From the NCBI GenBank assembly GCA_023488565.1, contig JAMDDZ010000151.1, positions 1 through 25,409 on the forward strand: a stretch of 25,409 bases of DNA, written 5' to 3'. Made by a program: the position numbers and the translations under genes. Each line of letters opens with the position of its first letter. The stretch's first letter is position 1. The stretch comes from Bacillota bacterium (GTDB taxonomy: Bacteria; Bacillota; Sulfobacillia; Sulfobacillales; Sulfobacillaceae). The notes below the pieces were generated by a model. It did no database searches. It was not told the DNA's origin and was given only the letters and a program-made list of their open reading frames with translations. Positions 1 to 8,499 of this stretch are shown here, piece after piece.

Positions 1-1054
1 CCAAATTAATTTTACTCAAAAAAGACGATGTATTTTCAAACCATACCGTATGAACCTGGCCGTCTTGAACATACTCAAAGTGATTAGACGATCCGTTCAA
101 TCCATATTGGGATTTCAGCGATTCGGCCTGCCCGTACGATAGAGCAACGGTTTGGGATCCGCCCCAATCATACCCGTAACCCGGAATTCCCAAGATTATC
201 TTTGATGGAGGGATCACGCTGATTGCATAATTTAATACCGATTGTACCCATGAGGGCGCGGCAATGGGCCCTGGTGAGCCGCCAGCGTAATGTTCATCAT
301 AGGCCATAATCATAAGTAAGTCTGCACTCTTAGCCAACGCCGGATAGTTATACGCACCAGTCCACCCATTGTAGGGCTGATTAGAGGTTTCTGCAGGCAG
401 CGACAACGTGACATAATATCCATGCCGATGAAATACTGCACATAATTGTTGGACAAATGACGTAAAAGCCGAACGTTCCGAGGGTGCAATCCCCTCCCAG
501 TCTAGGTTGATTCCATCGTACCCATTGTCTTCTACCAATGTAAGCATGTTGTCAATTGCTCGCTGACGCGCCACATCACTATGTAAGAGAGGACCAAAAA
601 CGGACTGCCCCGCCATATTCTCCACCAAAGCAAAGGTCCATAAATTGTGGCTTTGGGCCAATTGCAATACTGACGGATTAGTTTGCCCAGAAATCGAGCC
701 ATTGGCATAAATGGTGTACCAAAAGGGAATAATCCCTGTGAGTACGGGAAGATAATGCTGCAGCATGGCCACAGCATTGCCCGCATTACCCGGATCATAG
801 AAGTATCCTAGTACCATCCCCGCCGGCAAACCATTGACGGGAGGACGTACTACCCCGTGTTGCGGTACAGCAGAAACCATCGAGTGTTGCATGGGTGCTT
901 CCGCCCCAGATAAAATAGTCTTGTCCAATTTTGTAATGATGTGAATGCCGCCCAGGCTGGTCAAAACAACCGCGATACTAAGAACGATGACCATAAACGC
1001 TCGCTGCCGGAGACGCCTTGTCTCATTGATCGTACGTTCCATTCCCGACGCCAT
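1..1054 (-). CDS. Membrane-anchored GH18 (YaaH/SleL-like) glycoside hydrolase, C-terminus cut by window edge
   Basis: I read 351 codons in an open frame that runs off the window at position 1. The first ~18 residues are basic, and residues ~19-40 form one hydrophobic segment, so this is a signal anchor or uncleaved signal peptide. The GH18 fold follows. The signature DGINLDWEG lies at residues ~180-188, with Glu187 as the expected catalytic acid, and later stretches such as MAYDEHY and GIPGYGYDW are typical of YaaH/YdhD/SleL spore-cortex or chitinase-like enzymes. No LysM domain is seen, unlike many cortex-lytic relatives. Roughly 40 or more C-terminal residues should lie outside the window. 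The ATG at 1054 is chosen because GGGGTGAT precedes it at good spacing. It may cleave N-acetylglucosamine linkages in peptidoglycan or spore cortex, but the substrate is inferred. It is divergent from the two-component genes. Confidence 0.85.
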   Translation of the reverse strand, partial: MASGMERTINETRRLRQRAFMVIVLSIAVVLTSLGGIHIITKLDKTILSGAEAPMQHSMVSAVPQHGVVRPPVNGLPAGMVLGYFYDPGNAGNAVAMLQHYLPVLTGIIPFWYTIYANGSISGQTNPSVLQLAQSHNLWTFALVENMAGQSVFGPLLHSDVARQRAIDNMLTLVEDNGYDGINLDWEGIAPSERSAFTSFVQQLCAVFHRHGYYVTLSLPAETSNQPYNGWTGAYNYPALAKSADLLMIMAYDEHYAGGSPGPIAAPSWVQSVLNYAISVIPPSKIILGIPGYGYDWGGSQTVALSYGQAESLKSQYGLNGSSNHFEYVQDGQVHTVWFENTSSFLSKINL

Positions 1055-1115
1055 GACATATCACCCCGTATATGGCAGAGTATGAAAACATTCGAAGCAA
1101 TAGAAGCCAGTTTTG

Positions 1116-1121
1116 TATAAT
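1116..1121 (+). promoter_or_regulatory. Candidate -10 element for the two-component operon
   Basis: A perfect TATAAT sits 32 bases before the response regulator start. No convincing -35 is seen (TTCGAA at 1091 is a poor match at 19 bp). AGAGGAGGG at 1135-1143 is a strong ribosome binding site, 9 bases from the ATG. The 98-bp gap also separates this operon from the divergent GH18 gene. Confidence 0.5.
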
Positions 1122-1152
1122 AGGGATGAAGCCTAGAGGAGGGCCAGCCCAC

Positions 1153-1839
1153 ATGAAATTGCTTTTGATTGAAGACGATGAACGGGTGGCGCGGTTAATC
1201 AACTTAGAACTGAAGCGAGCAGGGTGGAGTGTGGATTGGAGTGTCACCGGCCGTGAGGGTCTCGCACGGGCTATTGGAGATACCTACGGGGTAGTCATCC
1301 TGGACTTGACTTTACCCGACTTGGACGGCATGTCTGTGTGTCAATCCCTGCGGCAGGTCTCGACCGTGCCAATTTTAATGCTGACCGCCAGAGACAGCGT
1401 CGGCGATCGTGTCAAAGGATTGGATGCAGGCGCCGATGACTATCTTACCAAACCCTTTGCAACCAGCGAACTGTTGGCCAGAATCCGGGCATTGACGCGT
1501 CGGCAACCGTCTCTTACCATGCCGCAGGATACGCTTTCCGTTGGTCCTTTGGAGCTCTCTGTATCCCGTCACCAAGTCTCCGTTAATCAAACGCCGATGG
1601 AACTCACTCGTCGCGAATTTGATTTGTTGCACTATCTGATGCAAAACCCCGATATCACCTTGACTCGCGACATGATACTGGACCAAGTATGGGGTTGGGG
1701 TTATGTGGGAGCATCTAACATCGTGGATGTCTATGTGGGATATTTACGCCAAAAATTAGAAGCCGTGGGCGGCCCTCCCTTGATTACTACAATTCGCGGG
1801 GTCGGTTATGCCTTGCGGTGGGACGAAAAAGATTCATGA
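1153..1839 (+). CDS. OmpR/PhoB-family response regulator
   Basis: The protein has 228 residues, a usual length for the family. The N-terminal receiver domain has the acidic pair D8/D9, phospho-acceptor D51 in VVILDLTLPD, T78 and K100 (LTKPF). The C-terminal half is a winged helix with the typical endings NIVDVYVGYLRQKL and IRGVGYALR. It should bind DNA as a dimer when phosphorylated by the kinase encoded next. The open frame extends upstream to 1072, but the family start MKLLLIEDDE and the strong AGGAGGG site favour ATG at 1153. The stop overlaps the kinase start (ATGA). The target genes are unknown; the divergent GH18 gene is a candidate only because of its position. Confidence 0.93.
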   Translation: MKLLLIEDDERVARLINLELKRAGWSVDWSVTGREGLARAIGDTYGVVILDLTLPDLDGMSVCQSLRQVSTVPILMLTARDSVGDRVKGLDAGADDYLTKPFATSELLARIRALTRRQPSLTMPQDTLSVGPLELSVSRHQVSVNQTPMELTRREFDLLHYLMQNPDITLTRDMILDQVWGWGYVGASNIVDVYVGYLRQKLEAVGGPPLITTIRGVGYALRWDEKDS

Positions 1840-3176
1840 AGCATGCTAGCTTACGAACCCGCCTCACAGCACAAACCATTGCTGCCATCGTCAGCCTGGT
1901 AATCTTTCTAGTTGGGGTTACGCTAGTAGCTGTCAGCATTCATCTTTACGACGCAGCAGTAAGCGATGCTTATACCGTATACGACGGTGCTGCCGAGGTC
2001 CATGGGGCCACCCGGCAGGCATTGCTTAACGCGTATGCCCGGCCTTTAGATCCCCACGTGTGGATTATCCAAAATTCCCAGATTGTTGCCCGTTCCCCCA
2101 ACACACGCCACCAAGTGCCCACGCTCAGCCATTTTGGTCCGTTAGTGCTCAAACCTGTTACCGCAATTCAGTTCGTTCGGCAACATGGGACACTGCAATA
2201 TATTGTTGACTGGCCCATATCCCCTGATCTTGATATCATGGAAGATTTGGTTCTGGTTTTAGGGGTGGTCACCATAGTCTCTGCGGTTGTAGGAGTTGTC
2301 CTAGGACGTTGGATAACAGGACGCGTATTGGAGCCAGTGCAGCGAATGACAACCGCAGTACAAGAGATGATCGTGCAAGGCAAATACCATCCGGTGGCCA
2401 ACCCGTCTCCCAAAGGAGGCGATGAATTTTCCCAATTGTCCCGGGTATTTTCACAACTTGTCACTATTTTGACTGAACGCTGGGAACGAGACCGCACCTT
2501 GCTAGCTGAAGCTGCGCATCAACTGCGGACGCCACTGGAAGTGATACGGGGAAATTTAGATATCTTATCGCAGTGGGACGTCATTGAGCCGACCATCGAA
2601 CAAGAGTCTTTGGCCGCTATGGATCGTGCGGTTTCGGACATGACCCACATGGTTGGTGACCTGTTGACCTTAGAACGTGCAGGACGGGAACTTCCGGTGG
2701 CATTGGACACCTTGCCATTGGAACCCCTCTTAGAGGACATCGTCGAAGATGCACGCGCCATAAGACCCGACATTCCCCTGCAATTATCCCTGCCTCAGGC
2801 ATCCGGGATCATGATATGGGCCAACGAAGACTATACCCGAAGAACCCTTTGGGCCATCGTAGACAACGCATTGAAATACGGGGGACGCCCGGACATTCCC
2901 ATTCGCATTGCGGTCGTGGTGAGCAATGCGGAGGTCGTAGTGTCTATTGCCGACCATGGTTCCGGGATCCCTCCGGAGGACATGCCCCACTTGTTTGAAC
3001 GATTTTACCGAGGTCAATCCGCAAGAGGCGCATCAGGCACCGGGCTCGGCCTGAGCATCGCAAAAGCGTTAATGAATTCTCAGCAAGGACGCTTAGAGAT
3101 TCGGTCTTCCCCTAGCGGAACCACAATCACACTCACTTTTCGCAACGCCGCTATCGCTTCGGGACCACGGCTTTAG
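1836..3176 (+). CDS. Two-component sensor histidine kinase (HAMP, HisKA, HATPase)
   Basis: The protein has 446 residues when started at the ATG that overlaps the regulator stop. Domains in order: membrane segment ~13-37; extracytoplasmic sensor of ~98 residues; membrane segment ~136-158; HAMP linker to ~215; HisKA with phospho-acceptor His228 in AEAAHQLRTP; HATPase with N-box Asn344 (DNALKYG), G1 box D373-G377 (DHGSG) and G2 box GTGLGL at 401-406. It should autophosphorylate and pass phosphate to the adjacent regulator. The sensor region is not recognised, so the signal is unknown. The last 26 bases overlap the 3' end of the convergent APC permease gene, leaving no room for a terminator outside coding sequence. 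A six-residue upstream extension is possible but has no better ribosome binding site. Confidence 0.92.
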   Translation: MKHASLRTRLTAQTIAAIVSLVIFLVGVTLVAVSIHLYDAAVSDAYTVYDGAAEVHGATRQALLNAYARPLDPHVWIIQNSQIVARSPNTRHQVPTLSHFGPLVLKPVTAIQFVRQHGTLQYIVDWPISPDLDIMEDLVLVLGVVTIVSAVVGVVLGRWITGRVLEPVQRMTTAVQEMIVQGKYHPVANPSPKGGDEFSQLSRVFSQLVTILTERWERDRTLLAEAAHQLRTPLEVIRGNLDILSQWDVIEPTIEQESLAAMDRAVSDMTHMVGDLLTLERAGRELPVALDTLPLEPLLEDIVEDARAIRPDIPLQLSLPQASGIMIWANEDYTRRTLWAIVDNALKYGGRPDIPIRIAVVVSNAEVVVSIADHGSGIPPEDMPHLFERFYRGQSARGASGTGLGLSIAKALMNSQQGRLEIRSSPSGTTITLTFRNAAIASGPRL

Positions 3177-4506
3177 CCATGCCCCGCTTTTGGGCCTTTA
3201 GCCGCGGCACCACTTTCCAGACGTAGATTTGAGACGCCGCCACCAACAACACCAAAAACACTAATGGCCCTGGGAATCCGTGTTCTCCTGATGGTGCCAG
3301 CAGAGATCCAATGCCCAGTCCTGCAAAAACCACGGCCATCACCCACGAAAGCCAGGGCACCCCCCAACTATGAAAGGGACGATTGGAACCAGGCTCGCGT
3401 TTGCGCAAATTGGCTACCACGATGGCCGTGATGGCATACATAAAGGACTCCACCGCGGCGCCGGCATTGATTAAAAACAAGTACTGTCCCGTTAGGTACA
3501 CCAAAATCGCTAATCCCAGGGACAAAAACGACAGCAGTAACAAAGCGTTTTGAGGAACCAGCTTAACATTGAGACGCGCCATTTTTGAAGGCAATACACG
3601 TTCGCGAGCCAACGCGTAAACAAATCGGGAAGCGGTCGCCAGTCCCCCATTAAACGTCGTCATCGCGGTGGTAAGACTCACCACGACCATCCACCAAAAA
3701 CCCAAGGGTCCTAACGCGTGCAGGCCTACTATCAATTGCGGCACCAAACTATGTTTCAAAGCCTCGGCGTTGGGAAACACAACAGCCAGAGCTAACGTAA
3801 AAAGCCCAAATCCTATAGCAATTAACCCTAGAGCAATAAACATCCCCTTGGGAATGACCCGCGAATCTTCAAATTCCTCCGCCAGTGGGGTGACCCATTC
3901 GAATCCAACATAGATAAAGATACCCACCGCTACGGCCTCCAGCCAATTGGGGCCCAAATGGAAAAGTCGTCCCGCAGTGAGCGGCACATGAGGGTGCAAC
4001 AGCACCAGAAAAGAAAATATTACCAACGTTGTCAGCAGCAACAAGCCATTACCGTCTTGTACTAATCCGGCCAAACGAATGCCGCGCAAATTAATCCAGG
4101 TCACTAATCCCAACAAGAGCGCAATCCAAATTAAACCACTCACATTGGGAACAGCTGCTTGAAACACATGGCCCAACACGAAGGCATCGGCGGCAATAAC
4201 GAATATGACGGTTGTCGCATAAACGAATCCCGTTACCATGGACACATTGTCATTAATTCCACGACGAATCCATACCCGAATTGCAGCAGAGGAGGGATAC
4301 ATGCCGTTTAATTCGGAAAAGTTCGCCCCCGCCAGGACGATCAGGAGTCCGGCGACTAGCAATGCTAGCCAAGCTGACGCGCCGCCAGCATACTCGGCAA
4401 TTTCGACACAGGCAAGAAAGTTAATAGCGGCGGATGCAAGACCGGCACTGGTCGAGATCGCCGTCCGTAATGGCAAGACGCGCTTGAAGCCATTGGCTGT
4501 ACTCAT
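3151..4506 (-). CDS. APC-superfamily amino acid/organic cation permease
   Basis: The 451-residue protein is almost entirely hydrophobic, with about 12 predicted membrane segments. The N-terminus (STSAGLASAAINFLACVEIAEYAGG) and the segment GANFSELNGMYPSSAAIRVW match the APC pattern of a broken first helix followed by an E..xxPxSGG-like loop. YVGFEWVTPLAEEFED is a typical mid-protein APC motif. It should be a secondary transporter in the cytoplasmic membrane; the substrate cannot be read from sequence. It starts one base after the SCP2-like stop, with its ribosome binding site (GGGGAGAG) inside that gene, so it is probably translationally coupled. A short charged tail follows the last helix. 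Confidence 0.87.
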   Translation of the reverse strand: MSTANGFKRVLPLRTAISTSAGLASAAINFLACVEIAEYAGGASAWLALLVAGLLIVLAGANFSELNGMYPSSAAIRVWIRRGINDNVSMVTGFVYATTVIFVIAADAFVLGHVFQAAVPNVSGLIWIALLLGLVTWINLRGIRLAGLVQDGNGLLLLTTLVIFSFLVLLHPHVPLTAGRLFHLGPNWLEAVAVGIFIYVGFEWVTPLAEEFEDSRVIPKGMFIALGLIAIGFGLFTLALAVVFPNAEALKHSLVPQLIVGLHALGPLGFWWMVVVSLTTAMTTFNGGLATASRFVYALARERVLPSKMARLNVKLVPQNALLLLSFLSLGLAILVYLTGQYLFLINAGAAVESFMYAITAIVVANLRKREPGSNRPFHSWGVPWLSWVMAVVFAGLGIGSLLAPSGEHGFPGPLVFLVLLVAASQIYVWKVVPRLKAQKRGMAKAVVPKR

Positions 4507-4507
4507 G

Positions 4508-4849
4508 TTACTCTCCCCAAATCAAGAGTGTAATGATATCAAGCCGCATCATATCGTCCTGACGTCCTTTGACTAAAAGATCCCCCGCATTATAAGGCTC
4601 GGTTGGAGTGATAACGCCGGAAAAAATATCATGCAAGATGTCATGTCGTGCAGAAATCTTCAACTCCGCATCCATGGCCTCACCGGAACCCGAGGTAATC
4701 CAACCGGCCTCGCTTTTTAACCAATAGCGTTGATCGGTGTCAGTGGCCCACAACTCCACTAAACGGGTCCAATCGCGATTCATTTTGCGCAGTCTCTGAT
4801 TTTGGTTGCATTGTTCCGCAAATGTTTCCAGTGTTGCTAAAAGATCCAC
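4508..4849 (-). CDS. Small SCP2-domain (sterol carrier-like) protein
   Basis: This is a 113-residue soluble protein. The pattern YWLKSEAGWITSGSG, then AELKISARHDILHDIFSGVITPTEPYNAGDLLVKG, then a C-terminal helix, fits the SCP2/alkyl-sulfatase C-terminal fold, which binds lipids or acyl chains in a hydrophobic tunnel. The start is GTG, about 10 bases after GGAGG. It lies between a quinate-dehydrogenase-like gene (30-base gap) and an APC permease (1-base gap), so the three are probably co-transcribed. Stand-alone SCP2 proteins in bacteria have no single agreed role. A lipid or hydrophobic-metabolite carrier is inference. Confidence 0.6.
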   Translation of the reverse strand: MDLLATLETFAEQCNQNQRLRKMNRDWTRLVELWATDTDQRYWLKSEAGWITSGSGEAMDAELKISARHDILHDIFSGVITPTEPYNAGDLLVKGRQDDMMRLDIITLLIWGE

Positions 4850-4879
4850 CCGCGATAATCCTCCATTCCCGTCCCGTTA

Positions 4880-5776
4880 TCAAGAGGCGGACAATTTAAA
4901 AAGCTCGTGACGTGCTTTTGCCACAAGTTCAGTCCAGCCATCGTGATCTTGCGTTAGCCCTGAGATGGCTGCCAGCAGTGCCTCAACCACATTGGTGCCG
5001 AACGATCTGCCGTCGATCACGGGGGTAGTGGTCACCACATCACGGACTCCCCGCGATCGCAGCATAGCCCGATCAGCGTCCGTCGTCGTATTTGTAAGGA
5101 TTAACTTGTCGTCCAATCGCAGCGGCATATATCGTTTAATGAAGTGAAAGTCGCCCGCAATAATATCGGCTGCATCAAAATATTCCTCATAGTGATTTTC
5201 TGGCACGGCTTCCAATTGCTGTGCTCCCGTCGGATACAGTTGCCAGAATGGTAGTTTCACCATTTCTGGCAAAAGTTTTCGTCCTAATTCGATCAACTCT
5301 TCGCGGGTTACGATGGGATAGTTGATGCGACTAGCAAAAATCAGGTCGCCAGCAACTACCGGATATCCCCTCTGGTAAAATGCTTCGGCCATACCAAAAC
5401 GATCCATCGCCGACACCATAAGCACTGACATCGAGGGGCTAATGACCTGGCTTTGCGTTAGATCTTCTACAATCCATCGTTCCCAGGTATCTTTCAAGCC
5501 ACTTCCATCCACGACAGGCGTCCGGTGGGCAGACAAAGCCAAACGTCGAGCATCCGCAATCTCATAGCGTTTGCCCGCCATTACCAGATATCGGTCAATG
5601 CCTCCGAGTCCAATTGCATCCACTGACCCATCTAAAGTTCGAATCAACGATTCTGCGCGTTCAAGATCCCCGTTGACGCCCCGACGTTCCACCATGACGG
5701 TTTGTCCTAATAACGACAACGTTACTTGATGATCTCGCTGATCGGTCCCTAAACTTACACTAACCACATGTTTCAT
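4880..5776 (-). CDS. Quinate/shikimate 5-dehydrogenase-like conserved protein
   Basis: The protein has 298 residues from the ATG at 5776. Its beginning, MKHVVSVSLGTDQRDHQV, and the blocks DAIGLGGIDRYL, PVVDGSGLKDTWERW, SAMDRFGMAEAFYQRG, ADIIAGDFHFIKRYMP and GRSFGTNVVEA match a conserved clostridial/Thermaerobacter family that is often labelled quinate 5-dehydrogenase. That name rests on weak Rossmann-type similarity, so the reaction should be treated as unproven. GAGGA lies 5 bases before this ATG; an in-frame GTG at 5788 is the less likely start. It is the first gene of a likely three-gene unit with the SCP2-like protein and the APC permease, and it begins 65 bases after lysS. A TACAAT at 5816-5821 on this strand could be a -10, without a clear -35. 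Confidence 0.6.
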   Translation of the reverse strand: MKHVVSVSLGTDQRDHQVTLSLLGQTVMVERRGVNGDLERAESLIRTLDGSVDAIGLGGIDRYLVMAGKRYEIADARRLALSAHRTPVVDGSGLKDTWERWIVEDLTQSQVISPSMSVLMVSAMDRFGMAEAFYQRGYPVVAGDLIFASRINYPIVTREELIELGRKLLPEMVKLPFWQLYPTGAQQLEAVPENHYEEYFDAADIIAGDFHFIKRYMPLRLDDKLILTNTTTDADRAMLRSRGVRDVVTTTPVIDGRSFGTNVVEALLAAISGLTQDHDGWTELVAKARHELFKLSAS

Positions 5777-5841
5777 TGGGGTCCTCACTTACTGTGCACA
5801 CTTTTGTCAACATCTATTGTATGCACCGAAGTGAAGCTTGG

Positions 5842-7335
5842 CTACTCTTTATTCCACTCAGCGTCCGCAAATGACAGCTCAGGATCCAAGGGGCGCATCG
5901 TGGGAAAGAGAATCACATCGCGAATAGAAGGGCTGTCGGTCAACAACATAACCAGACGGTCTATCCCAACTCCTAGACCCCCAGTTGGCGGCATTGCGTG
6001 TTCCAAGGCAAATAAAAAATCTTCATCAAGAGGAGGCACTTCGTCATTGCCGGCTCGGCGCTGTTCTTGCTGAAATTGGAATCGCTCACGTTGTTCCAAT
6101 GGATCGTTGAGCTCGGAAAAAGCGTTGGCCACTTCTCTTCCCGCCACGAACAATTCAAATCGCTCGGTTAAAAGCGGATTTCTCTGGTCTCGCTTGGCTA
6201 ACGGCGAAATATCGACGGGATGGTGCCACAAAAACGTCGGTTGCACCAAACCCGGTTCTATGATTTGACCGATAATCTTGTCCATCACTTGGGCACGTTC
6301 GAATTTGGGATCGACCTTGATACCTAATGACTTTGCCAAGTTATGCGCATCTTCAGTTGTTCTGACATCCTGCCAGACAATTCCAGTTGCGGCGCGCAGT
6401 GTCTCCACCATGTCCACTCGGGCATAGGGCGGGGTAAAGTCCAACGGCTGTCCCTGGTAGGTAATAGCCAGCGATCCAAAGAGGTGTTGAACTAATCCCG
6501 AGATCAAGGACTCCACGAGCTCCATCATGCCATGATAATCCGTATAGGCCTGGTAGAGCTCCAGCATGGTAAACTCGGGGTTGTGGCGGGTAGAGATGCC
6601 TTCATTGCGAAACACCCGGCCGATTTCATAAACCCGTTCGAAACCTCCCACCAACAGCCGTTTCAGGTGAAGTTCCATGGCAATGCGCAAATACAGCGGC
6701 ATATCTAACGCATTATGGTAGGTTTGAAACGGCTTTGCCTCAGTTCCTCCTGCAAGTGGCAACAACACCGGGGTTTCCACTTCCATAAATCCGCGTCCTT
6801 GCAAGAAATTCCGGATATAGCCTAAAATCGCTGACCGCGTGCGAAAAACCTCTGCTACCTCAGGGTTGGATAACAAATCCAGATACCGGTAACGATAGCG
6901 CAAGTCGACGTCTCTTAACCCATGCCGTTTGTCAGGCAAGTCCCGCAGACTTTTGGCCAGATACTTGAATTCTTGAACTTCTACGGTAATTTCTCCGCGG
7001 CGGGTTTTAAAAACACGGCCGCGGACCCCCATCAAATCGCCCAAATCCAGCCAATCCAAGAGATCAAATGCTGATGTCAAAATATCTTCACGAAAATGAC
7101 ATTGGATACGGCCCTCTTGATCCCGCAAATCTAAGAACAGTGCCCGTCCATGCCGCCTTATCGCCACAACCCTGCCTGCCAACGACACGTCTTGGCCTTC
7201 CCATTTTTCGAAGTTGACCATAATATCCCGACTATGCAGAGACACCGGATATGACGTGGCAGCAAACGGATCATTGCCCAATGCTTTAAGCTTTTCCCGC
7301 TTTTCTACCCGAATTGAACGGGGATCCATTCCCAA
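5842..7335 (-). CDS. lysS: Class II lysyl-tRNA synthetase
   Basis: The enzyme charges tRNA-Lys with lysine using ATP. It has 497 residues, normal for bacterial LysS. An OB-fold anticodon-binding domain lies at ~45-150 (VSLAGRVVAIRRHGRALFLDL). The class II core follows: motif 1 around FLQGRGFMEVETPVLLP, motif 2 as RVYEIGRVFRNEGI, and motif 3 as GLGVGIDRLVMLL. The signature GGTEAKPF is present. The start is TTG at 7335, with GGAGG 7 bases upstream; an ATG two codons in (7329) is possible but lies farther from that site. It starts 21 bases after greA and is probably the last gene of the dusB-HTH-greA-lysS run. No strong terminator is seen after it. Confidence 0.96.
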   Translation of the reverse strand: MGMDPRSIRVEKREKLKALGNDPFAATSYPVSLHSRDIMVNFEKWEGQDVSLAGRVVAIRRHGRALFLDLRDQEGRIQCHFREDILTSAFDLLDWLDLGDLMGVRGRVFKTRRGEITVEVQEFKYLAKSLRDLPDKRHGLRDVDLRYRYRYLDLLSNPEVAEVFRTRSAILGYIRNFLQGRGFMEVETPVLLPLAGGTEAKPFQTYHNALDMPLYLRIAMELHLKRLLVGGFERVYEIGRVFRNEGISTRHNPEFTMLELYQAYTDYHGMMELVESLISGLVQHLFGSLAITYQGQPLDFTPPYARVDMVETLRAATGIVWQDVRTTEDAHNLAKSLGIKVDPKFERAQVMDKIIGQIIEPGLVQPTFLWHHPVDISPLAKRDQRNPLLTERFELFVAGREVANAFSELNDPLEQRERFQFQQEQRRAGNDEVPPLDEDFLFALEHAMPPTGGLGVGIDRLVMLLTDSPSIRDVILFPTMRPLDPELSFADAEWNKE

Positions 7336-7356
7336 CCTGATTCCTCCACCAATCTA

Positions 7357-7833
7357 TTACCAGACTTTTAGAACCTCCAGCCGTATTTTCCCCACTGGAG
7401 CTGCCACTTCTACAGTTTGCCCGACTCTCGTGCCTAAAAGCGCCTTACCCACGGGAGATTCGTTAGAAATCCGATTTTTCATCGGTTCGGCTTCGGTAGC
7501 ACCCACCAACTCATATTCTTCCTCCTCGTTTTCTTGGAGGTCTTTGACCAATACGTGGGACCCGATATGGACTATATTGGGATCCTCGCCATTGCTGTCC
7601 ACCACTCGCGCTTGCCGCAACATCTTTTCAATCGTTTGAATCCGCCCTTCAATGAAGGCTTGTTCATTTTTGGCATCTTCGTACTCGGAATTCTCCGAGA
7701 TGTCGCCGAACTCACGAGCGGTCTTAATCCGTTCCGCCACTTCACGCCGCTTTACCGTCTTGAGGTGCTCCAGCTCATCTTCAAGTTTCTTCAGTCCTTC
7801 AGCTGACACGAGAAGTTCTTTATCGCTCAACAA
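7357..7833 (-). CDS. greA: Transcription elongation factor GreA
   Basis: It binds the RNA polymerase secondary channel and promotes transcript cleavage in backtracked complexes. The 158 residues match the family length when the start is the TTG at 7833, preceded by GAGGGG. The N-terminal coiled coil contains the acidic tip REFGDISENSEYEDAK, which is the diagnostic loop. The C-terminal domain ends with SPVGKALLGTRVGQTVEVAAP, also typical. The frame stays open 41 codons upstream to the previous gene, but that segment lacks family similarity and contains the ribosome binding site. The 123-base gap before it may hold a promoter, although I see no clean -35/-10 pair. lysS follows closely. Confidence 0.95.
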   Translation of the reverse strand: MLSDKELLVSAEGLKKLEDELEHLKTVKRREVAERIKTAREFGDISENSEYEDAKNEQAFIEGRIQTIEKMLRQARVVDSNGEDPNIVHIGSHVLVKDLQENEEEEYELVGATEAEPMKNRISNESPVGKALLGTRVGQTVEVAAPVGKIRLEVLKVW

Positions 7834-7956
7834 TGATTCCCCTCTTTCCTCATGCTCTAATGCTGGATCATCGTACGCGTCGCGTCTAATTCCTATGCAC
7901 GACAAAGGTGAAGGCACCAGATGGGAACTCCAACCAATCCCGATCCAATTCGACAC

Positions 7957-8499
7957 TCACGACGGTTCTCCTGCTTGCCTAACACTACGAATTAACAGAC
8001 GCAACTCTTCAGGATCAACAAATATGTCTTCTGTCAACGGTGTTGGGCCCAAAATTACGGGAACCACCGTTTTAGTATCCAACAATGCTTCCATCAATCG
8101 CACCCGTGCATTGGAGGCCAGCAAAAACACCACATCAAAGGAACGTAAAACAGATGCTACCCGCATAATTTCATTGACCAGCTCAATGCCGCTTCGATTC
8201 TGGGCAAAATTTCGCCGCTGATCGTCCGTCATGACCCAGCAAAAATCTACCCCTTCTTGATTGCATAACTCTTGAAGCACTTCGGGATTGGATACCGGAA
8301 ATCCGATTAATGCCAGTGACCGCCCCCGACGAACCTCTCCCAAGGTTTCCAGCCGCGAGACAAACGACCGATCCACATTGTAGCGCCCAGCCGCCTCGGT
8401 TTGTGACGCGCCACGGGATCGATAGTACAAGATATCTTCGATGGCCTGGTTAAGTCGGTCGAGACTTATCAATTTATCACCGATCCGAATTAATTCCAC
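7957..8499 (-). CDS. Conserved HTH protein with C-terminal Rossmann-like domain, function unknown
   Basis: The protein has 180 residues. Residues ~1-55 carry a helix-turn-helix: a helix with ILYYRSRGASQTEAAGRY, then VDRSFVSRLETLG as the likely recognition helix. Residues ~60-175 alternate beta strands and helices (ALIGFPVSN, DFCWVMT, FDVVFLLASNARVRLMEAL, VVPVILG), like a nucleotide- or ligand-binding fold. I recall similar proteins in clostridial genomes near lysS/dusB, annotated only as transcriptional regulator. The start is GTG, inside the last 10 bases of dusB, so it is translationally coupled. The ribosome binding site is poor, which supports coupling. The ligand and target genes are unknown. 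Confidence 0.7.
   Translation of the reverse strand: MELIRIGDKLISLDRLNQAIEDILYYRSRGASQTEAAGRYNVDRSFVSRLETLGEVRRGRSLALIGFPVSNPEVLQELCNQEGVDFCWVMTDDQRRNFAQNRSGIELVNEIMRVASVLRSFDVVFLLASNARVRLMEALLDTKTVVPVILGPTPLTEDIFVDPEELRLLIRSVRQAGEPS

Noticed and set aside
1072..1152. 27-codon N-terminal extension of the response regulator
   Set aside because: It covers the -10 element and the strong ribosome binding site, and family members start at MKLLLIEDD.
5805..5810. TTGACA on the minus strand as -35 of the quinate-dehydrogenase-like gene
   Set aside because: The sequence 17 bases downstream is TGAGGA, part of the ribosome binding site, so no -10 fits.
7834..7956. 41-codon extension of GreA
   Set aside because: It lacks family similarity, contains the ribosome binding site, and would make GreA far longer than normal.
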